Made by a program: the position numbers and the translations under genes. From Ochotona curzoniae (Eukaryota; Chordata; Mammalia; Lagomorpha; Ochotonidae): a stretch of 64,000 nucleotides of DNA. The DNA is taken from the NCBI RefSeq assembly GCF_017591425.1, contig NW_024467120.1, forward strand, positions 5,022,001-5,086,000, in the 5' to 3' direction. Under the pieces are notes generated by a model. It was not told where the DNA came from. It saw only the letters and a program-made list of their open reading frames with translations, and ran no database searches. Shown piece by piece: positions 1-12,112 of this stretch; the stretch's first letter is position 1; every line of letters starts with the position of its first letter.

Positions 1-401
1 TCACTTGAAAGACACACAATGAGGCATTGCAGCAGAAGCACTGTGGCAACAAAAGCTGATTTGAGTAAAAGGATCCATTTGTAAATAGATAACAGGAAGT
101 TGAAATTGGAAGCAGCGAGGATTTGAATCCAGACATTCCAGTATGGGATGTGAGCATCCCATAAAACATCTTCAGCTCTCTAGCAATGCCCATTCCAAAG
201 GATATTTGTGCCTTGGTCAAGGTAGGATAATTGAATGCATTTTATCAAACAGCTTGTTGACTTGTTTGTAATTCATACATACTAAGATCTGTGGTTTGTG
301 AACCTCCATTTGTACACTGATCTTGCCCCATTAGTATTTTTAGAGAATGTGTTGATGGGAAAGTGTTGTGCCCACAGAATTAGGGTGTTATTTTTTAAAA
401 C

Positions 402-709
402 AAAGATTTATTTATGTGAAAGGTAGAGTTAGGGAGAAACAGATCTTTCATCTGCTGATGCACTGCTCAAATGGCCTCAACATCCAGAGCTAGTCCAGGC
501 TGAAACTGGGAACCGAGAACTAAATCCAGGCCTCCCACACAGGGGCAAGGGACCCAAGGATGTGGACCATTTTCTGCTGCTTTCCCAGGCACATTGGAAG
601 GCAGGTGGATTAGAAGTTAGAGCAGCCAGGACTCAAACCACCAGCCATAAGGGATGTCAGTGTTGAACATGGCAGTGGTTCAACCCAACAATGCTACAGC
701 ACTGGCTCC
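402..709 (-). mobile_element. Old tRNA-derived SINE, lagomorph C type
   Basis: It begins AAAGATTTATTTATGTGAAAGG and ends CACTGGCTCCT, the antisense layout of the family. It is strongly diverged and no clear target duplication was seen. Confidence 0.8.
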
Positions 710-1176
710 TGACATTCACATCAGTATGTTAAGGTCCTCTTTCCTCCAAAGGGATTAGCAAACATGCTACGATTGGGGGGAGGGCGGAAAGGGGACAGTT
801 CCTGTTGGGAAAAACAATCATGCTGGTTAGCTGAAGCAAGGGAGTATTTTAGTCCAGATGGTCCCAACACAGGATGGTTTGACTTAAATTTTGACTTTCT
901 ACTATTTACAAGAATGATGTGCAGGCAACAGGAGGCATACTTGGAAGGTGGAACCTGGATCTCTCCTGGGCTAGCTCTGTGTGGTCTCATCTTCCCAGGA
1001 AATGCTGGGCGTTGGCAGTGAGCACAGTCCCAAATCCTCTGCAGTGTCCTGTGTGGCTGAACCAGGCTGTGTCAGGTACATGCAGTGCATCCCCCAGTTG
1101 TGATGTCTTTCATTTCTCAGGGGTGTATCAAGATAGCACCCCATCCTAAGTGGAGGAGCAAAGGGGCCTGTATGGA

Positions 1177-1180
<4 letters not shown>

Positions 1181-1209
<29 letters not shown>
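1181..1209. repeat. (GA)n microsatellite
   Basis: About 14 uninterrupted GA units. Confidence 0.95.
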
Positions 1210-1211
<2 letters not shown>

Positions 1212-2644
1212 CTTGGGACTTCAAAGACAGAAAGCAGAGTGCATCTGGATCCTGCAGAGAAGCAAAGACATGGCAGCTCCAGCAGCCTCAGCAACAGGGA
1301 TCTGTGAGCTGGCCCCATGGTGACAGGCTCCTAGGTTCCTAAGCTGCAGTTTGTCTAGATGCTGACCTGGACCCTTTCCAGTGGGCTGTTTTCCCTGTCT
1401 CACAGCCTCCTTTTGCCTGTTGCCTGGCTTGCTCTGTGCTTCTCTCACTAAACCTGCTTGCAGCACCCTTCAGACTGCCATCAGCTTGACGTACTCCCTA
1501 GTACTCAATTTAAAAGTTCCAAGAACCTAACTGGATCTCATTGACACCCCTAAACCCACCCTCCTCCCTTTTTTTTTTTTTTTTTTTGGAAAACGTGTTC
1601 ATCCCATGCCAATTCACAGCCAGATTCCTGGTTCAGTTAGTACACTCAATGGAGGGAGTGGCTGCTGGTCGGACAGATGCACACACTTCATCAGTCAGTT
1701 GTTCCTGGAGGAGATGCACCAGCTAGGCTTGGCTGCGGAGGATGGGCTCCTGGTCAGGGCTGGTTAAGGGGCAGTTCTCCTTGCAAGTAGCTGGGAGCAC
1801 AGTAAATACTACATTGGTCCAGGATAAAGGTTGTAATGAGTTTTTGGCAACCTCTGTTTTCTCCCATATTCTTTAAGCAAATAGTCATCTCGCACTAGAC
1901 CATGACACACCACCCTTGTCTGTCTCCATCAGTGGGACATTCACTACCAGTGGATATTCCTTCTCTCTGTGGCAGGTGTAAGGATTATTCAATTTGCTGT
2001 CATCATTGGTTCTTCCTCTTTTTCCTGAGGCACATGCAATAATGCTTCCTTCTCAAAAGATGCACAATTCATTTCTGAGGACTCTGCGCTCCACATAGTG
2101 GAGGAGGTGGATCAGCAAGGACCTAGTTAAGGCACTCACTCGCCACTGGTGATGGTTTGGGTCATGAGCTCCAGAGCTAGAGTAGGCAGGTGGGAGATTT
2201 ATGAATCCAAACCAAAGTCTTTAGAAAATGCCAAGTCCAGATGGCAAGTCCCAAGGGTAGAATGAGGTCAAACACAGGTGATAACCCAGGGATCAGGAAC
2301 TGGGCTAAGTGGAACAGATGGCAGGTGACGTGAGAGCTGCTGAGACAGTGGCCAAAAGGCTGTGTTTGCTTTTATAACTCACTAGGTGGTACATGCTGGA
2401 CTTTCTGCTAGAACCATTTCTCCCCCTGCTGCCTCTGCTCCTGGCCACATTCTTTTGGCTCAGTCTCTGAGCGTCATTCCAACTCTTCTCCATTACCTTC
2501 GAACCTTTTACTTCTTACTGGAGTGATTTATTCCTGCTTAGCTCAGAATTCTGCAATTTCTTCAGTAACCTGGATGTTGATTTGCTCTAAAGAACAGTCC
2601 AGAATTTCATACCTGCCTTACAGATGTGAAAACTACCCCCCCTT

Positions 2645-2645
<1 letters not shown>

Positions 2646-2690
<45 letters not shown>
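2646..2690. repeat. (GT)n microsatellite
   Basis: About 22 uninterrupted GT units, likely polymorphic. Confidence 0.97.
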
Positions 2691-2691
<1 letters not shown>

Positions 2692-2993
2692 CACTCAACT
2701 TCTGCATCATAAACAGCTTTCCTGGGAAGAGCTGATGTGGGATCCTCATGTGACATATCCCCCTCACCTTCCTCCCAAGCCTGCTAATCTAGCAGGGAGA
2801 TACAACAGTTAGCAAGGGAGCTCATCCCCATGGCTCTGATACACTCCCAGGTCATCTCCCAGATTCACACTCAATCCTTCTGGTTGGATAATCCACCCAG
2901 GAGCGAGCACCCCCTGCCTCACTTGCATGCAACTATGTTGCATTTTCTTCCGCTTTGCTGTGAGCGCTCTCTGGACATGCTACAGGCACAGTC

Positions 2994-3358
2994 ACAGTCA
3001 TTCCCTGGCATTCACAAAGGATTGATGCTGGCCCCCCAACTCCCAACACTGCCATGGATATAAAAATCCACACTTTGCTCCAGTCCCTTGTATAATATGG
3101 GGCAACATTTGCATAAAACCCACACACGTCCTCCCAAACACTCCAATAATCTGGATTACTTGTAATACCTGATATGAAATAAATGTTCTCCAAATCAATT
3201 GCTACACTTCATTCTTTAGGGAATGATGACCAAAACAAAACCTAAAAAACACCAAAAACTCTGTATAGACCCAGGGGTTTTTTTTTCCATTTATTTACTA
3301 TGTGGATTGGTTGAATCCATGGATGTGGAAACCTCCCATGAATTTGGGAGACCAACTA
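2994..3358 (+). mobile_element. MER2-like (Tigger/pogo) non-autonomous DNA transposon
   Basis: It starts CAGTCATTCCCTGGCATTC. It carries the family hallmarks 'ataaaaatccacactttgct' and 'aataatctggattacttgta', and ends with TGGTTGAATCCATGGATGTGG. The termini are inverted relative to each other. It appears nearly full length and old. Confidence 0.75.
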
Positions 3359-4396
3359 CCTAGCCAAAAATATTGCCATTGGTAATCACAAGGAGAAAAT
3401 CTCATGATGATCTGGCTCACCTAACCCCAAGACACTGGGATACCAACGTACCTAAGGACAATGTTTTAAGAGCGATTCTCAGTTACCTGTCAAATCTGAC
3501 CTTATCCTCCCCAGCTGTTGCACTCAGAATATGTGTGATGCGATCGATCTAGTGTAACTCCAAAGGGGTTTGTGTGTGTAAATGTGTGTGAAGGGACCTG
3601 CCCCTGAAATTCCTATTTGGAATACATTCACCAATGGTGGCCCAAAGAACCTGAAATCTTAACAGTTATGTGATGGGAACAGTGCTGGAAGGTAAAATGA
3701 GCTTTGGGGAACTGGCAGGGGAGCCACATTCTCTGTTATTCATAACTAGGAGCCTGTCTCTAACATAGTTATCTATCAAAATTCTTTGTGTAAGAGAATA
3801 TGGTGTTGCTGACAAATCACCAGTTTTTACCTAGAGCAAACTTTCACCATTTACAAGCAATTATTTCCTCCCTGAGCAAATACTGCTGCCACTGCAATTG
3901 AGTTGCCAGTTCTTTGGTACTATTCCAGTAGTCTTCCATGCTAAGATGTTTGCACTAGCTAAAACCATACACCTTACAAAGAACCGGCCGCTTCGCCTGT
4001 AGTTTCCCATTCAATGGCTCTGTTACAACATGAAGCTGGCATTGCCTCTGTCAAGGCTACCCTTCAACTGAAGGAGTATTTAAGTGTTTGCCAGGGGCCT
4101 AAAAGGATTAATGGAAATGTTTATTGAGAACACAGTATTTACAATACAGAGAATGAATTTAAATTGTAGGAAAAAAAAACCCCATCGCAATGTGGTGTAA
4201 TTTCCCACCAACTAGGAAATGGCAAACAAGAACAACTTCGGCCATGAACTTACCGTGGTGAAGGAGGTAGCTGAATGTCAGCCCACCCTCAGCTGCTACC
4301 TCCACCAACACAAGTCTTTTTCAGCTACATAATATGAAGAATTTCCTGAGTGCCTACAGGGAATATATAGGTGCTAAAAAAAAAAAAACCCTCACA

Positions 4397-4714
4397 AGGC
4401 CAGTGTGTCGGTTCAACTGCTTAATTCTCTACCTGCAAGCACAGGCATCCATTATGAGTGTGGGTTTGTGTCCCAGCTACTCCACTTCCCACCCAGCTCC
4501 CTGCTTGTGGCCTGGGAAAACAGCAGAGGATGGTCCAAGTCCTCAGGCCTCTGCACCGATGTGGGAACCCAGAAGAAGCTCCTGGCTCCTGGTTTTAGAT
4601 CGGCTCAGCTCTGGCCATTGCGGCCACTTGGGAAGTGAACCAATGGACCTTTCTCTCTGTCCCTCCTTCTCTCTGTAAATCTACCTTTCCAATAAAAATA
4701 AATAAATCTCAAGG
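4397..4714 (+). mobile_element. Lagomorph C-type SINE
   Basis: The sense body contains CTCCCTGCTTGTGGCCTGGG and the tail AATAAAAATAAATAAATCTC. The tRNA-like head is degraded. Confidence 0.88.
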
Positions 4715-4868
4715 AAAAGAAAAAGACAAGCTCACCTTTTAGCAAGCAATTCAGATACAGAGGAATTACAAATTGACAGCCAACTTGAGCCAATGAACTC
4801 TGAATTCTCTATGAAGACTCCTTTCTTTGGGAAGAGACTACAGTTAGCAGCAGTTTCTACTCACATTC

Positions 4869-4874
4869 TTTATT
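4869..4874 (-). promoter_or_regulatory. Candidate polyadenylation signal for NHLRC1
   Basis: On the minus strand this reads AATAAA, about 360 bp after the NHLRC1 stop. It lies before the SINE at 4397-4714 and is the nearest clear hexamer I noticed downstream. Use as the real 3' end is inferred. Confidence 0.35.
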
Positions 4875-4934
4875 TCTCCTCCATATCTATGATTTAAGAG
4901 AAAGGGATGTTAAAGTCCAGACTGAGGGTCAATT

Positions 4935-5060
4935 CTGACTGACCTAACTTGCTGTGATCCTAAGGATTTGCTTCAACTCTCTGGGTGCCAGTTTTCTCAA
5001 CTCAGAGATGGGGTTGGTTTGAGCCATCACCTCGTTGGGTGTTACAGGTTAAATGGTCAC
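4935..5060 (+). mobile_element. MIR SINE fragment
   Basis: It has the MIR core pattern: TGTGATCCTAAGGATTTGCT, then CTCTCTGGGTGCCAGTTTTC. Ancient, low-identity match made by eye. Confidence 0.5.
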
Positions 5061-5230
5061 ACATTCATATTTCTCAGCCTAGAGAGTATGCATTCCATAA
5101 ACAGCAGACAGTCCCAGCGTTTCTAAGCCTGCAGAGCAGGTGCGATCTCCCTCGCCTGCACCGATGAGGATGAGGTGACTGCTCCAGGGTTCCCGCAATC
5201 CCTAGCGTCAGCTCCAGGACCCAAGCCCTG

Positions 5231-6415
5231 TCACCCCCAGTCAACCTTGTAGACCTTCACAGAATGGGATGCTGCGTCCAGCACCAGGAGAGAATTCTCT
5301 TTGGTGAAGGCCAGGGCCACAGGACGGCAAAGCCCCTGAGTGACCATGGGCTTCACCACCGGGAACTCCTCAGGTTTTCCCAGGCATAGGATGGCGGCCC
5401 CAGAGGTCTCAGCCACGACCACATTCCCCTGGTGATCGAAGGTGACCGCCGAAGCCGTTACTTGGGAGGGGAAGAAGAGGCTCAGCCCGAAGGTGTCCAC
5501 CTGTCCGAGGAGCTGCATCCTGGAGCCGAACACTTTGACCCTGGTGCTGCCGCCAGCAGGATGCTCCAGCACCGCGATGGCCCCGGTGAGCCAGGACACG
5601 GCCACCCCGCGGGGGCTGCAGAGAGCCGCCTGCAGCCTCTGCGTGCCACGGAGGACGCCTTCCGCAAAGTCCACCTTCAGGAGGTGCAGCGCCCCTGCCT
5701 CGGCGTCGGTCACAACCACCCCGTTCTGAGGGGTGATCTCCACCCCCCAGGGCAACGAGAAGCGGCCACCTCCGACCACGAGCTTGACCTGGCCGAAAAA
5801 ATCGAACACCTTGACGGAGCGGTCGCCGGCGTCGGTGATCACCACGTGGCAGTCGTTGGTGACGGTGACATCCAGGGGGTACCTGACGTCTTGCGCAGCG
5901 TCGCCCTTCTCCCCAAATTGGTGGGCGCACCCTCCCCCGCTGTCAAAGACCTTGACTCGCCTCTTGCCGTCATGCACCACCACCACCCGCCCCGTCTTGG
6001 GGCACAGCGCCAGCCCCGTGGGGTTGACCAGCGTGCCCCAGCCGCCGAAGGAGTGCTGGCAGGTGAGGGCCCCGGGCGCGCAGGCTGCGGCGGCGGCGGC
6101 GCGGGGGACGGCGGGCGACGGGCGCAGTGCGGAGCCCAGCAGCTCCAGCAGGTGCAGCACCGGCAGGCAGTCGCTGGTGTCGCAGCCGCGGCAGGCTCGC
6201 CGGCAGAAGGGACACTCGAGGGCCAGCGTCCTCGGGTGCGCCAGGGCGGCCACGCAGGCCAGGCAGACCACGTGGCCGCAGGGCAGGTTGCGCGGCCGCC
6301 GCTGCTGCCGGTGGCCGAACCTCTCAAAGCACACCTTGCATTCGAGCAGGCTGATCTCGGCCTCGCGCAGCAGCTCCCGCAGCGCCGGCCGGCCCTCCGA
6401 GGCCTCGGCCCCCAT
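5231..6415 (-). CDS. NHLRC1: NHLRC1 (malin), RING-type E3 ubiquitin ligase, complete single exon
   Basis: A 394-codon intronless reading frame encodes malin, the E3 ubiquitin ligase that works with the glycogen phosphatase laforin and is lost in one form of Lafora disease. The N-terminus has a complete C3HC4 RING finger: C26, C29, C46, H48, C51, C54, C68 and C71. It is followed by NHL-repeat beta-propeller sequence to the C-terminus, with repeated hydrophobic-V-x-D/N-x-G-N/R units such as [11 protein letters not shown] and the terminal VYKVDWG. Human malin is 395 residues, so length is normal; small differences lie in the alanine-rich linker after the RING and in one propeller loop. The start ATG at 6415 has G at -3 and G at +4, and no upstream in-frame extension is needed. 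The gene is very GC-rich, unlike the AT-rich flanks, so long antisense frames appear opposite it by chance. The minus-strand neighbour TPMT lies upstream, as in other mammals. Confidence 0.97.
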   Translation of the reverse strand: MGAEASEGRPALRELLREAEISLLECKVCFERFGHRQQRRPRNLPCGHVVCLACVAALAHPRTLALECPFCRRACRGCDTSDCLPVLHLLELLGSALRPSPAVPRAAAAAACAPGALTCQHSFGGWGTLVNPTGLALCPKTGRVVVVHDGKRRVKVFDSGGGCAHQFGEKGDAAQDVRYPLDVTVTNDCHVVITDAGDRSVKVFDFFGQVKLVVGGGRFSLPWGVEITPQNGVVVTDAEAGALHLLKVDFAEGVLRGTQRLQAALCSPRGVAVSWLTGAIAVLEHPAGGSTRVKVFGSRMQLLGQVDTFGLSLFFPSQVTASAVTFDHQGNVVVAETSGAAILCLGKPEEFPVVKPMVTQGLCRPVALAFTKENSLLVLDAASHSVKVYKVDWG

Positions 6416-6700
6416 GGCGCGGTTGGTTACGCTCCTGGGCCGCGCGTCTCAGACGCTGCCCTCGCGCCGCCCACGGTCACGGTCACTGCCAAGGCCACGG
6501 GGCGGGGCCTCCGTGCTGACGTCAAGCGCGACTGCCCGGGCGCTGGCCGCGGCCTGCTGCCCCAGCTGCCCCTGGTGGGCGCTCTTGTTACTGTTTCCTG
6601 AGGACCTCGCCGGCATGCAGGCTTTGAACAGGTGCCCAGGCGCGGTGCTGAGCGGGCCAGGGCGGGGAGCTCTTCCGCAGAGAGGTACACGCACAGCCCA
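5500..6700. promoter_or_regulatory. CpG-rich island over NHLRC1 and its promoter
   Basis: CG dinucleotides and GC content rise sharply from about 5.5 kb and fall after 6.7 kb, covering most of the NHLRC1 coding exon and about 280 bp upstream of its start codon. No TATA box was seen near the start. The promoter role is inferred from position. Confidence 0.6.
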
Positions 6701-6865
6701 AGACAGCAGATTGCTCCCTGCAGCGCAGTCTGTAAGTGGCAGAGCAGGGACCAGCACCAGGGGTTGCAGCCTGCAGCGCTAAGGCTGGCTTGGCTGAGTC
6801 TCTTGTTAGATGAGCTTGTTTCAGCTGATGATCCTTTACAACCTGAATGGGGACACACACATATT

Positions 6866-6888
6866 CACACACACACACACACACACAA
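6866..6888. repeat. (CA)n microsatellite
   Basis: About 11 CA units, with an interrupted CA stretch just before it. Confidence 0.9.
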
Positions 6889-7574
6889 GTTGTCCTGCGC
6901 TGAGGAAGCAGGGGCACAGGTGTACACACCTCCTGTTGTGTGAGGATCAGCCCCACTCGCTGAATGAGCGTCGGATGGGGGAACATCTTGCAGATGTGAC
7001 TTCAGAAAACAGCTGGTCAGTGATGCCTGCTCCAGAGCGCACGCACCCCAGCCTGCTCTCTTCCAGTTGGCTCACTTCGATGATCTCATGCTTCAATATC
7101 CTGAATGTGCAGGGCTCGATGGCTGGGTCAGAGTTTGAAGCTAGGTGGTTTGCAGAACCCACAGAGGATTTGAAGCTTTGGCTGCCAACGGTGAGGGGTT
7201 CGTGGGTCTGCTGTGGTCTGGGCAATTGGGCTTTGTAATAGCTTCCCAGGTGATTATAACAGAGTCAAGTTTGAGAACACTCCAGTACAATGATTTCTTC
7301 ACACGTGGCACCGGGGTTAGTCCTCCAATCTCAGTTAAGACAGATAGTGAAGAGAATTCATCATAGGAAGGAAAATCATCGCTCAGGAATCCAGGGGAGG
7401 GGGACCATCTCCCATTCTCATGGTTTGCCCTGCAGAACCAGGATTAAAATATTGGCTGTGTCTTGAAACACAGTAACCAACTTAATACTATTATTTCAGA
7501 CTACGTTTTCATTTCAAATAAATAGCCAGTTAAAACACATCAAATAAAGCCTTTTTTATTTTTATTTTTCTGGT

Positions 7575-7840
7575 GTCACTGTTGATGGGAGCAGGCCTAT
7601 GCCGTATTGAAGTGCTTGGGTTCAAGCACTGGCTCCACTTCCAATCCAGGTTCCTGCTGATGCACACCCTGACATGGAAGCAATAGATGATGGGTCAACT
7701 ACTTGGGTTCCTGCCTCCCACATGGGAGACTCGGATTGGGTTCTTGGCTCCTGGCTTCCTGGCCCAGTCCTGACCATATCGGGTTAGATATCTGTTCCTC
7801 TCCAACTTTCACACAAATGAAAGCAATAACATTTTTTAAA
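7575..7840 (+). mobile_element. Old lagomorph SINE
   Basis: The sense order of SINE segments is kept (GGCTCCACTTCCAATCCAGG, CCTCCCACATGGGAGACTCG), but both ends are eroded. Confidence 0.7.
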
Positions 7841-8619
7841 AGCAAAAGAAATATAATGGGAACCACATAAACACACACACTTACAAAATTTTGAATAGCT
7901 AAAAAAGTAAAATTAGCTCCTATATTTTACTGAATCAAGTAGTATCATTTCAACACATCACTACAAAAGCATTAGATACTACTTGTCTATACTAAGTAAG
8001 ATACAGTGTGTAGTTGAAGCGGCACTTCCAAATTTAGATGAGCCCCATTTCAAGTGCTCAGTGGCACCGTGGCTGGAGGCCGCTGTGTGGAACAGCACAG
8101 CTCTCGACCACCTGCTCAAGATGCTGCCCAGGCTGAGCAAGTGGATCCCTGACTTCCAACTTGTCTCTGCTTCAGCATCCTCTTAAAACTACTCCCTTAG
8201 GACTGCAACTCCTCGCTGCTTCTGGCTGAGCTTCCAGGAAAGACAACCTAAAAGGTTCCGTCCCTGCGAGTCGGGTCTCTTTTCCCTGATCCTGGACTGC
8301 CCCCGTGGGGTATTCTGTAGTACTGCACTACCGGCTTGCAGGACCCAGGAACTTCCAGTCCAATCAACAGGAGGAATTGAAATATCAGCAGTGAATCTGC
8401 AGGCTCAACGAGGGTCATAGTAACTGCTTAAGTGCTTGGTGATTGGTGCAGGGTGGCTTGCGGCCCATGCACAACCTGCCCTAGCGATAACTCTGAAGAA
8501 TCTAATGCTGGGAGGACTTTGAGTGCTGTGAGTTAGAAACCTTCTGGCATATCTGACATCCCTTATCCTGTATCAAAGTGGAAGACGTGGTCAAAGCTCC
8601 TGGCTTCTGATGGGCACAG

Positions 8620-8705
8620 CTCTGGATCAGAAGTGAGGCAGCACCTATATGGGATGCCAAAGCTGCAGGGTGGAGGATTGGCCTGCTGTGCCACTGCACA
8701 GGCCC
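8620..8705 (-). mobile_element. Truncated SINE fragment
   Basis: Only the tRNA-like head remains: ATGGGATGCC, then GGAGGATTGGCCTGCTGTGC and CACAGGCCCCT. The flanking 200 bp may be more of the same, too diverged to call. Confidence 0.5.
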
Positions 8706-8714
8706 CTGGGGAAG

Positions 8715-9110
8715 ATATTTTTATTTGGTTTTTAGCTGAATTGGCTTAGGGTTCTTATAATGAATGTCCATTTCTCCTTCAATGGCTGAGAAATTTTCAA
8801 TCATCCTCTTACTTAGCAGGTTCTCAATAGCTTCCTCTTCTTCTCCTTCAGTTGTAACACAAACATTTGGTCATTTAATAGTGTTCTATATTGTGCATAG
8901 ATCTGTCTTCATACTTTTTCTTTAATGTTGTCTGGTTGGGTTATTCTTACCCTGGAGGTCAGAAATTTCTTCTTCCACTTGTCTATTCTGCTATTAAAAC
9001 TCTCAGTGGTATTTTTTATTTCTCTGATGGAAGATTTCATTTCAAAAATTTCTCTTTGGTGCTTTGCTTCCTTTTCACATTATAATGTGAATTATAATAG
9101 ATGCACACAG
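8715..9110 (-). mobile_element. Antisense L1/HAL1-like fragment
   Basis: AT- and CT-rich sequence resembling the reverse complement of the L1 ORF1 coiled-coil region (repeated ATTTCT and TCTTCTTC segments, 'tctattctgctattaaaact'). No open frame remains. Confidence 0.45.
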
Positions 9111-9504
9111 ATAAGTCTCCCGAACTCCATCCCAATGGGTTAGGTCTCTAAAGGTCTCTTTGCTCTACCAGGAGTCCCCTTCCATCTTGGGGCTCCTTCG
9201 AGGTCCGGGCCGCTCCAGCTTGCCAGCGGTAGGCATCAATGGTTCTGTTGACCAAGAGATGATCATCACATGAACTTCTGGTTCTGTCCCACGTGCTACT
9301 GAGCAGCGAGCGCACCTTTGCTAGTGAACGCATGCCTGCCCAGTTGACAGCCCAGGACCTTTTTGTCACCAAGAGCAAGGTACAGGGGTGCAGAGAGCAT
9401 CATTTAAAATAAAATGAAGTAAAGGATGTTTGGGGAAATTCTACAAGTAATTCAACTGCATTAAGATTGTATGTAGCATATCTTCATCTTACAACTGTTT
9501 TGTT

Positions 9505-9821
9505 TAAAGATTTATTTATTTTTACTGGAAAGACAAATTTACAGAGAGAAGGAGAGACAGAGAGAAAGATCTTCTACCCACTGATTCACTCCCCAAGTGG
9601 GCACAACTGAGCTGATTCAAAGCCAGGAGCCAGGAAGTCCCTCTGCATCTTCCATGTGGGTGCAGGGTCCCAACTCTTTGAGCTGTCCTCTGCTGCTTTT
9701 CCAGACCACAAGCAGGGAGCTGGATGGGAAATGAAGTAGCCAGGACAGGAACCAGTGCCTGTATGGGATCCTGGAGCTTGCAGGGCAAGGATGTAGCCAC
9801 TGAGCCATCATGCTAGGCCCG
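9505..9821 (-). mobile_element. Lagomorph C-type SINE
   Basis: Full-length antisense copy from AAAGATTTATTTATTTTTAC to GCTAGGCCC, moderately diverged. Confidence 0.9.
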
Positions 9822-10170
9822 AAACTTTTTTTTTTTTTTAAGTTCGTGCTCCCTCAGGAGGATATGAATTACAGGAAAAAATGAATTATGTATAGAGACC
9901 TCATGTGTACTAAGGTTTCTTGGTGCTAGTCACAGATACCAATGGTAACTAATGGAGAGAAGAGGATTCTTCCACAGAGACCTGGGGTGTCCTTCCGTGT
10001 CCCAGGAAATAGGTCTTCAGAGTGGACCCCACCCCTGGGGTGTCACCTTCTTAGCAGCCAACTTGTCTTTCTTCAGAGAACTGGACTGGCCCAGCTTAGG
10101 TGAGTGCAGTGGTCAGGGCTGCTGGAAGCCTCCACTGTGGCCTGAGAACAAGTCTAAGAATTACTGGGAG

Positions 10171-10498
10171 TGGGCCCAACAGCCTGGCCTAGCGGCTAAA
10201 GTGTTTGCCTTGAACACGCCAGGATCCCATTTGGGTGCTGGTTCTAATCCCAGCACCTCCACTTCCCATCCAGCTCCCTGCTTGTGGCCTGGGAAAGCAG
10301 TCTAAGACAGCCCAAAGCCTTGGGACCCTGCACCCACATGGGAGACCTGGAAGAGATTTCTGGTTCCTGGCTTCGGATCGGTGCAGTACCAGCTGTTGTG
10401 CTCACTTGGGGAGTGAATCATCAGACGGAAGATCTTCTTCTCTGTCTCTCCTTCTCTCTGTATATCTCACTTTGTAATGAAAATAAATAAATCTTTAA
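10171..10498 (+). mobile_element. Lagomorph C-type SINE
   Basis: Sense copy with A-box-like TGGCCTAGCGGCTAAAG, B-box-like GGTTCTAATCC and an AATAAATAAATCTTT tail. Confidence 0.93.
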
Positions 10499-10663
10499 AT
10501 GTACTCAAGTAGATCAGTGGCAGAAAACTTCAAGGACAGGGGCTCCCAAATGTGGGCACAGAGGGACAGGGAGGACACCAAGATGAATTCCTGGGAGAGT
10601 GTAGCCTTCATCAGGATCAAAGAAAGAGGTTCATAAACCTTTGCATTGACAAACTTTAATTTG

Positions 10664-10693
<30 letters not shown>
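10664..10693. repeat. (CA)n microsatellite
   Basis: About 15 CA units. Confidence 0.95.
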
Positions 10694-10694
<1 letters not shown>

Positions 10695-10695
<1 letters not shown>

Positions 10696-10885
10696 ACCGT
10701 TGTCTTGATCATGGGGGTACGTTCTAAGACTCCCAGTGGATGTCTGTATAAAAAGCATCAAAGTGATTGACGTCTCTGTACATATCTTTGATGCACTGAT
10801 AAATTAGGCATGGCAAGAGATTAAAAACAGTAACTAATAATAAGTAAGAAAACAGAACAATTACAACATACTGTAACAGACTATT
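10695..10885. mobile_element. Tigger-like DNA transposon fossil
   Basis: It contains GGGGGTACGTTCTAAGACTC, AGTGGATGTCTG and ATAAATTAGGCATGGCAAGA, a pattern typical of pogo/Tigger-derived elements. The family name is tentative. Confidence 0.5.
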
Positions 10886-10887
10886 TG

Positions 10888-11170
10888 AGGGCCTGACGCG
10901 GTGGCCTAGCAGCTAAGGTCCTCCCCTTGAACGCACCAGGATCCCATATGGGCGCCGGTTCTAATCCAGCTCCCTGCTTGTGTCCTGGGAAGGCAGTCAA
11001 GGATGGCCCAAGGCCTTGGGACCGTGCACCCGCGCGGGAGACCTGGAGGAAGCTCCTGGCTCTTGGCTATGGATTGGCACAGCTCTGGCCATTGCAGTCA
11101 ATTGGGCAGTGAATCATCAGACAGAAGATCTTCCTCTCTGTCTCTCCTCCACTCTGTGTATCTGACTTAC
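10888..11170 (+). mobile_element. Lagomorph C-type SINE lacking its A-rich tail
   Basis: The head GGCCTGACGCGGTGGCCTAG is well kept. The copy stops at GTATCTGACTT without the AATAAATAAATCTT tail. Confidence 0.88.
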
Positions 11171-11999
11171 ATTTTATGACACATACCGTCTTATCAACAT
11201 GAGCTTGTCTAACCCACTTTGCTATCAGCGAGAGGAATATGTAATTGAACAAAATGCAACTGTCATGACAAACCTAGAAATTGGAATCCAACCTTCCAGA
11301 CATGAACCCAGTCCCCCCAGTGGCCTGACCATGTAGTAAGGAAGAAATAAACCACTGCCAAACTCAGAAAGTTTTAGAAATGTATTCATAACTTCAGAAA
11401 AAAAAGATTGTGCTCCATGTAGGTTGATTCATTTAATTAAAAGTTTCTCTTTCTTGATTCGGTTACATATATAAAATCACACATAAAGAAAAGGTCAAAA
11501 GAGGTGCCAGAATTTGAACATTAAGATGAGGGCTGATAGTAAAAGTTAATGTTTACATAATTTCTTAGACTAACTTGATCTTGATTGAAGTAGTACCTTT
11601 CTTTAGTTATTTTAAACTCCTGAAACACAGTCAGTTTTTCCAGATGTATTATTTTTCTGTTAGTTGCCTAAAATTGCATTTTTCTTTTCTTCTTTGAGCA
11701 ATGTTGCTGCAGTCTACATGCTGACTATAATGAATTCCTTCATTCGGAAAGACACGCACACGTTCACACGCAGGTGTTTAATCTTTTGTCCTGAAACATA
11801 GTCTCTTCTGCAGGAGAGCTAATCTGACACCCCTTTCTCCTAAAAAGTTCTGTGCATTTGTAAGCAACGTTCTATGATTTATGAATAATTTTTTTAGAAA
11901 AGAATTCATCCATTATGTTTTCATATCTTGGCATAATTTCCAAAGGCCCCCCCAAACCTCAAAACTACAGTGATGATGTCCTTTTTATTTACGTCTGAT

Positions 12000-12112
12000 C
12001 TACTTTTCAGTGAGTAGATACAACTTTTCAAAAATGTAGTCGATTCCCCAACTTTTATGTCGCTCTTCAAATGCATTGACCTTCTCAATACAACGAATAT
12101 TGCACTTTGCAT
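12000..12112 (-). CDS. TPMT: TPMT last coding exon with stop codon
   Basis: It encodes residues 209-245, including [20 protein letters not shown], and ends with TAG at 12000. Y240, the site of the human Y240C variant, is retained. An AATAAA lies only about 11 bp past the stop (11984-11989), too close to be the main polyadenylation signal. Confidence 0.96.

Larger units (their letters stand above)
1..5230. other. Intergenic DNA left of NHLRC1
   Basis: No gene was recognised. It contains SINEs (402-709, 4397-4714), a full-length MER2-like element (2994-3358), GA and GT microsatellites and a MIR (about 4935-5060). The rest is unique AT-rich sequence without conserved frames. Confidence 0.6.
6416..11999. 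other. NHLRC1-TPMT spacer and probable TPMT 3' UTR
   Basis: No additional gene was recognised. It holds SINEs, an antisense L1 fragment, a Tigger-like fossil and CA repeats. The TPMT 3' UTR must start at 11999 and run leftward; its end is not identified. Confidence 0.55.

Noticed and set aside
5432..6782. Long plus-strand frames (389 and 349 codons) opposite NHLRC1
   Set aside because: They are chance antisense frames in a very GC-rich exon. The minus strand encodes malin with intact domains, and the plus frames have no recognisable motif.
10171..10498. tRNA gene in the SINE heads (A- and B-box-like sequences)
   Set aside because: The boxes belong to a tRNA-derived SINE. The head does not fold as a complete mature tRNA, and the body and A-rich tail follow.
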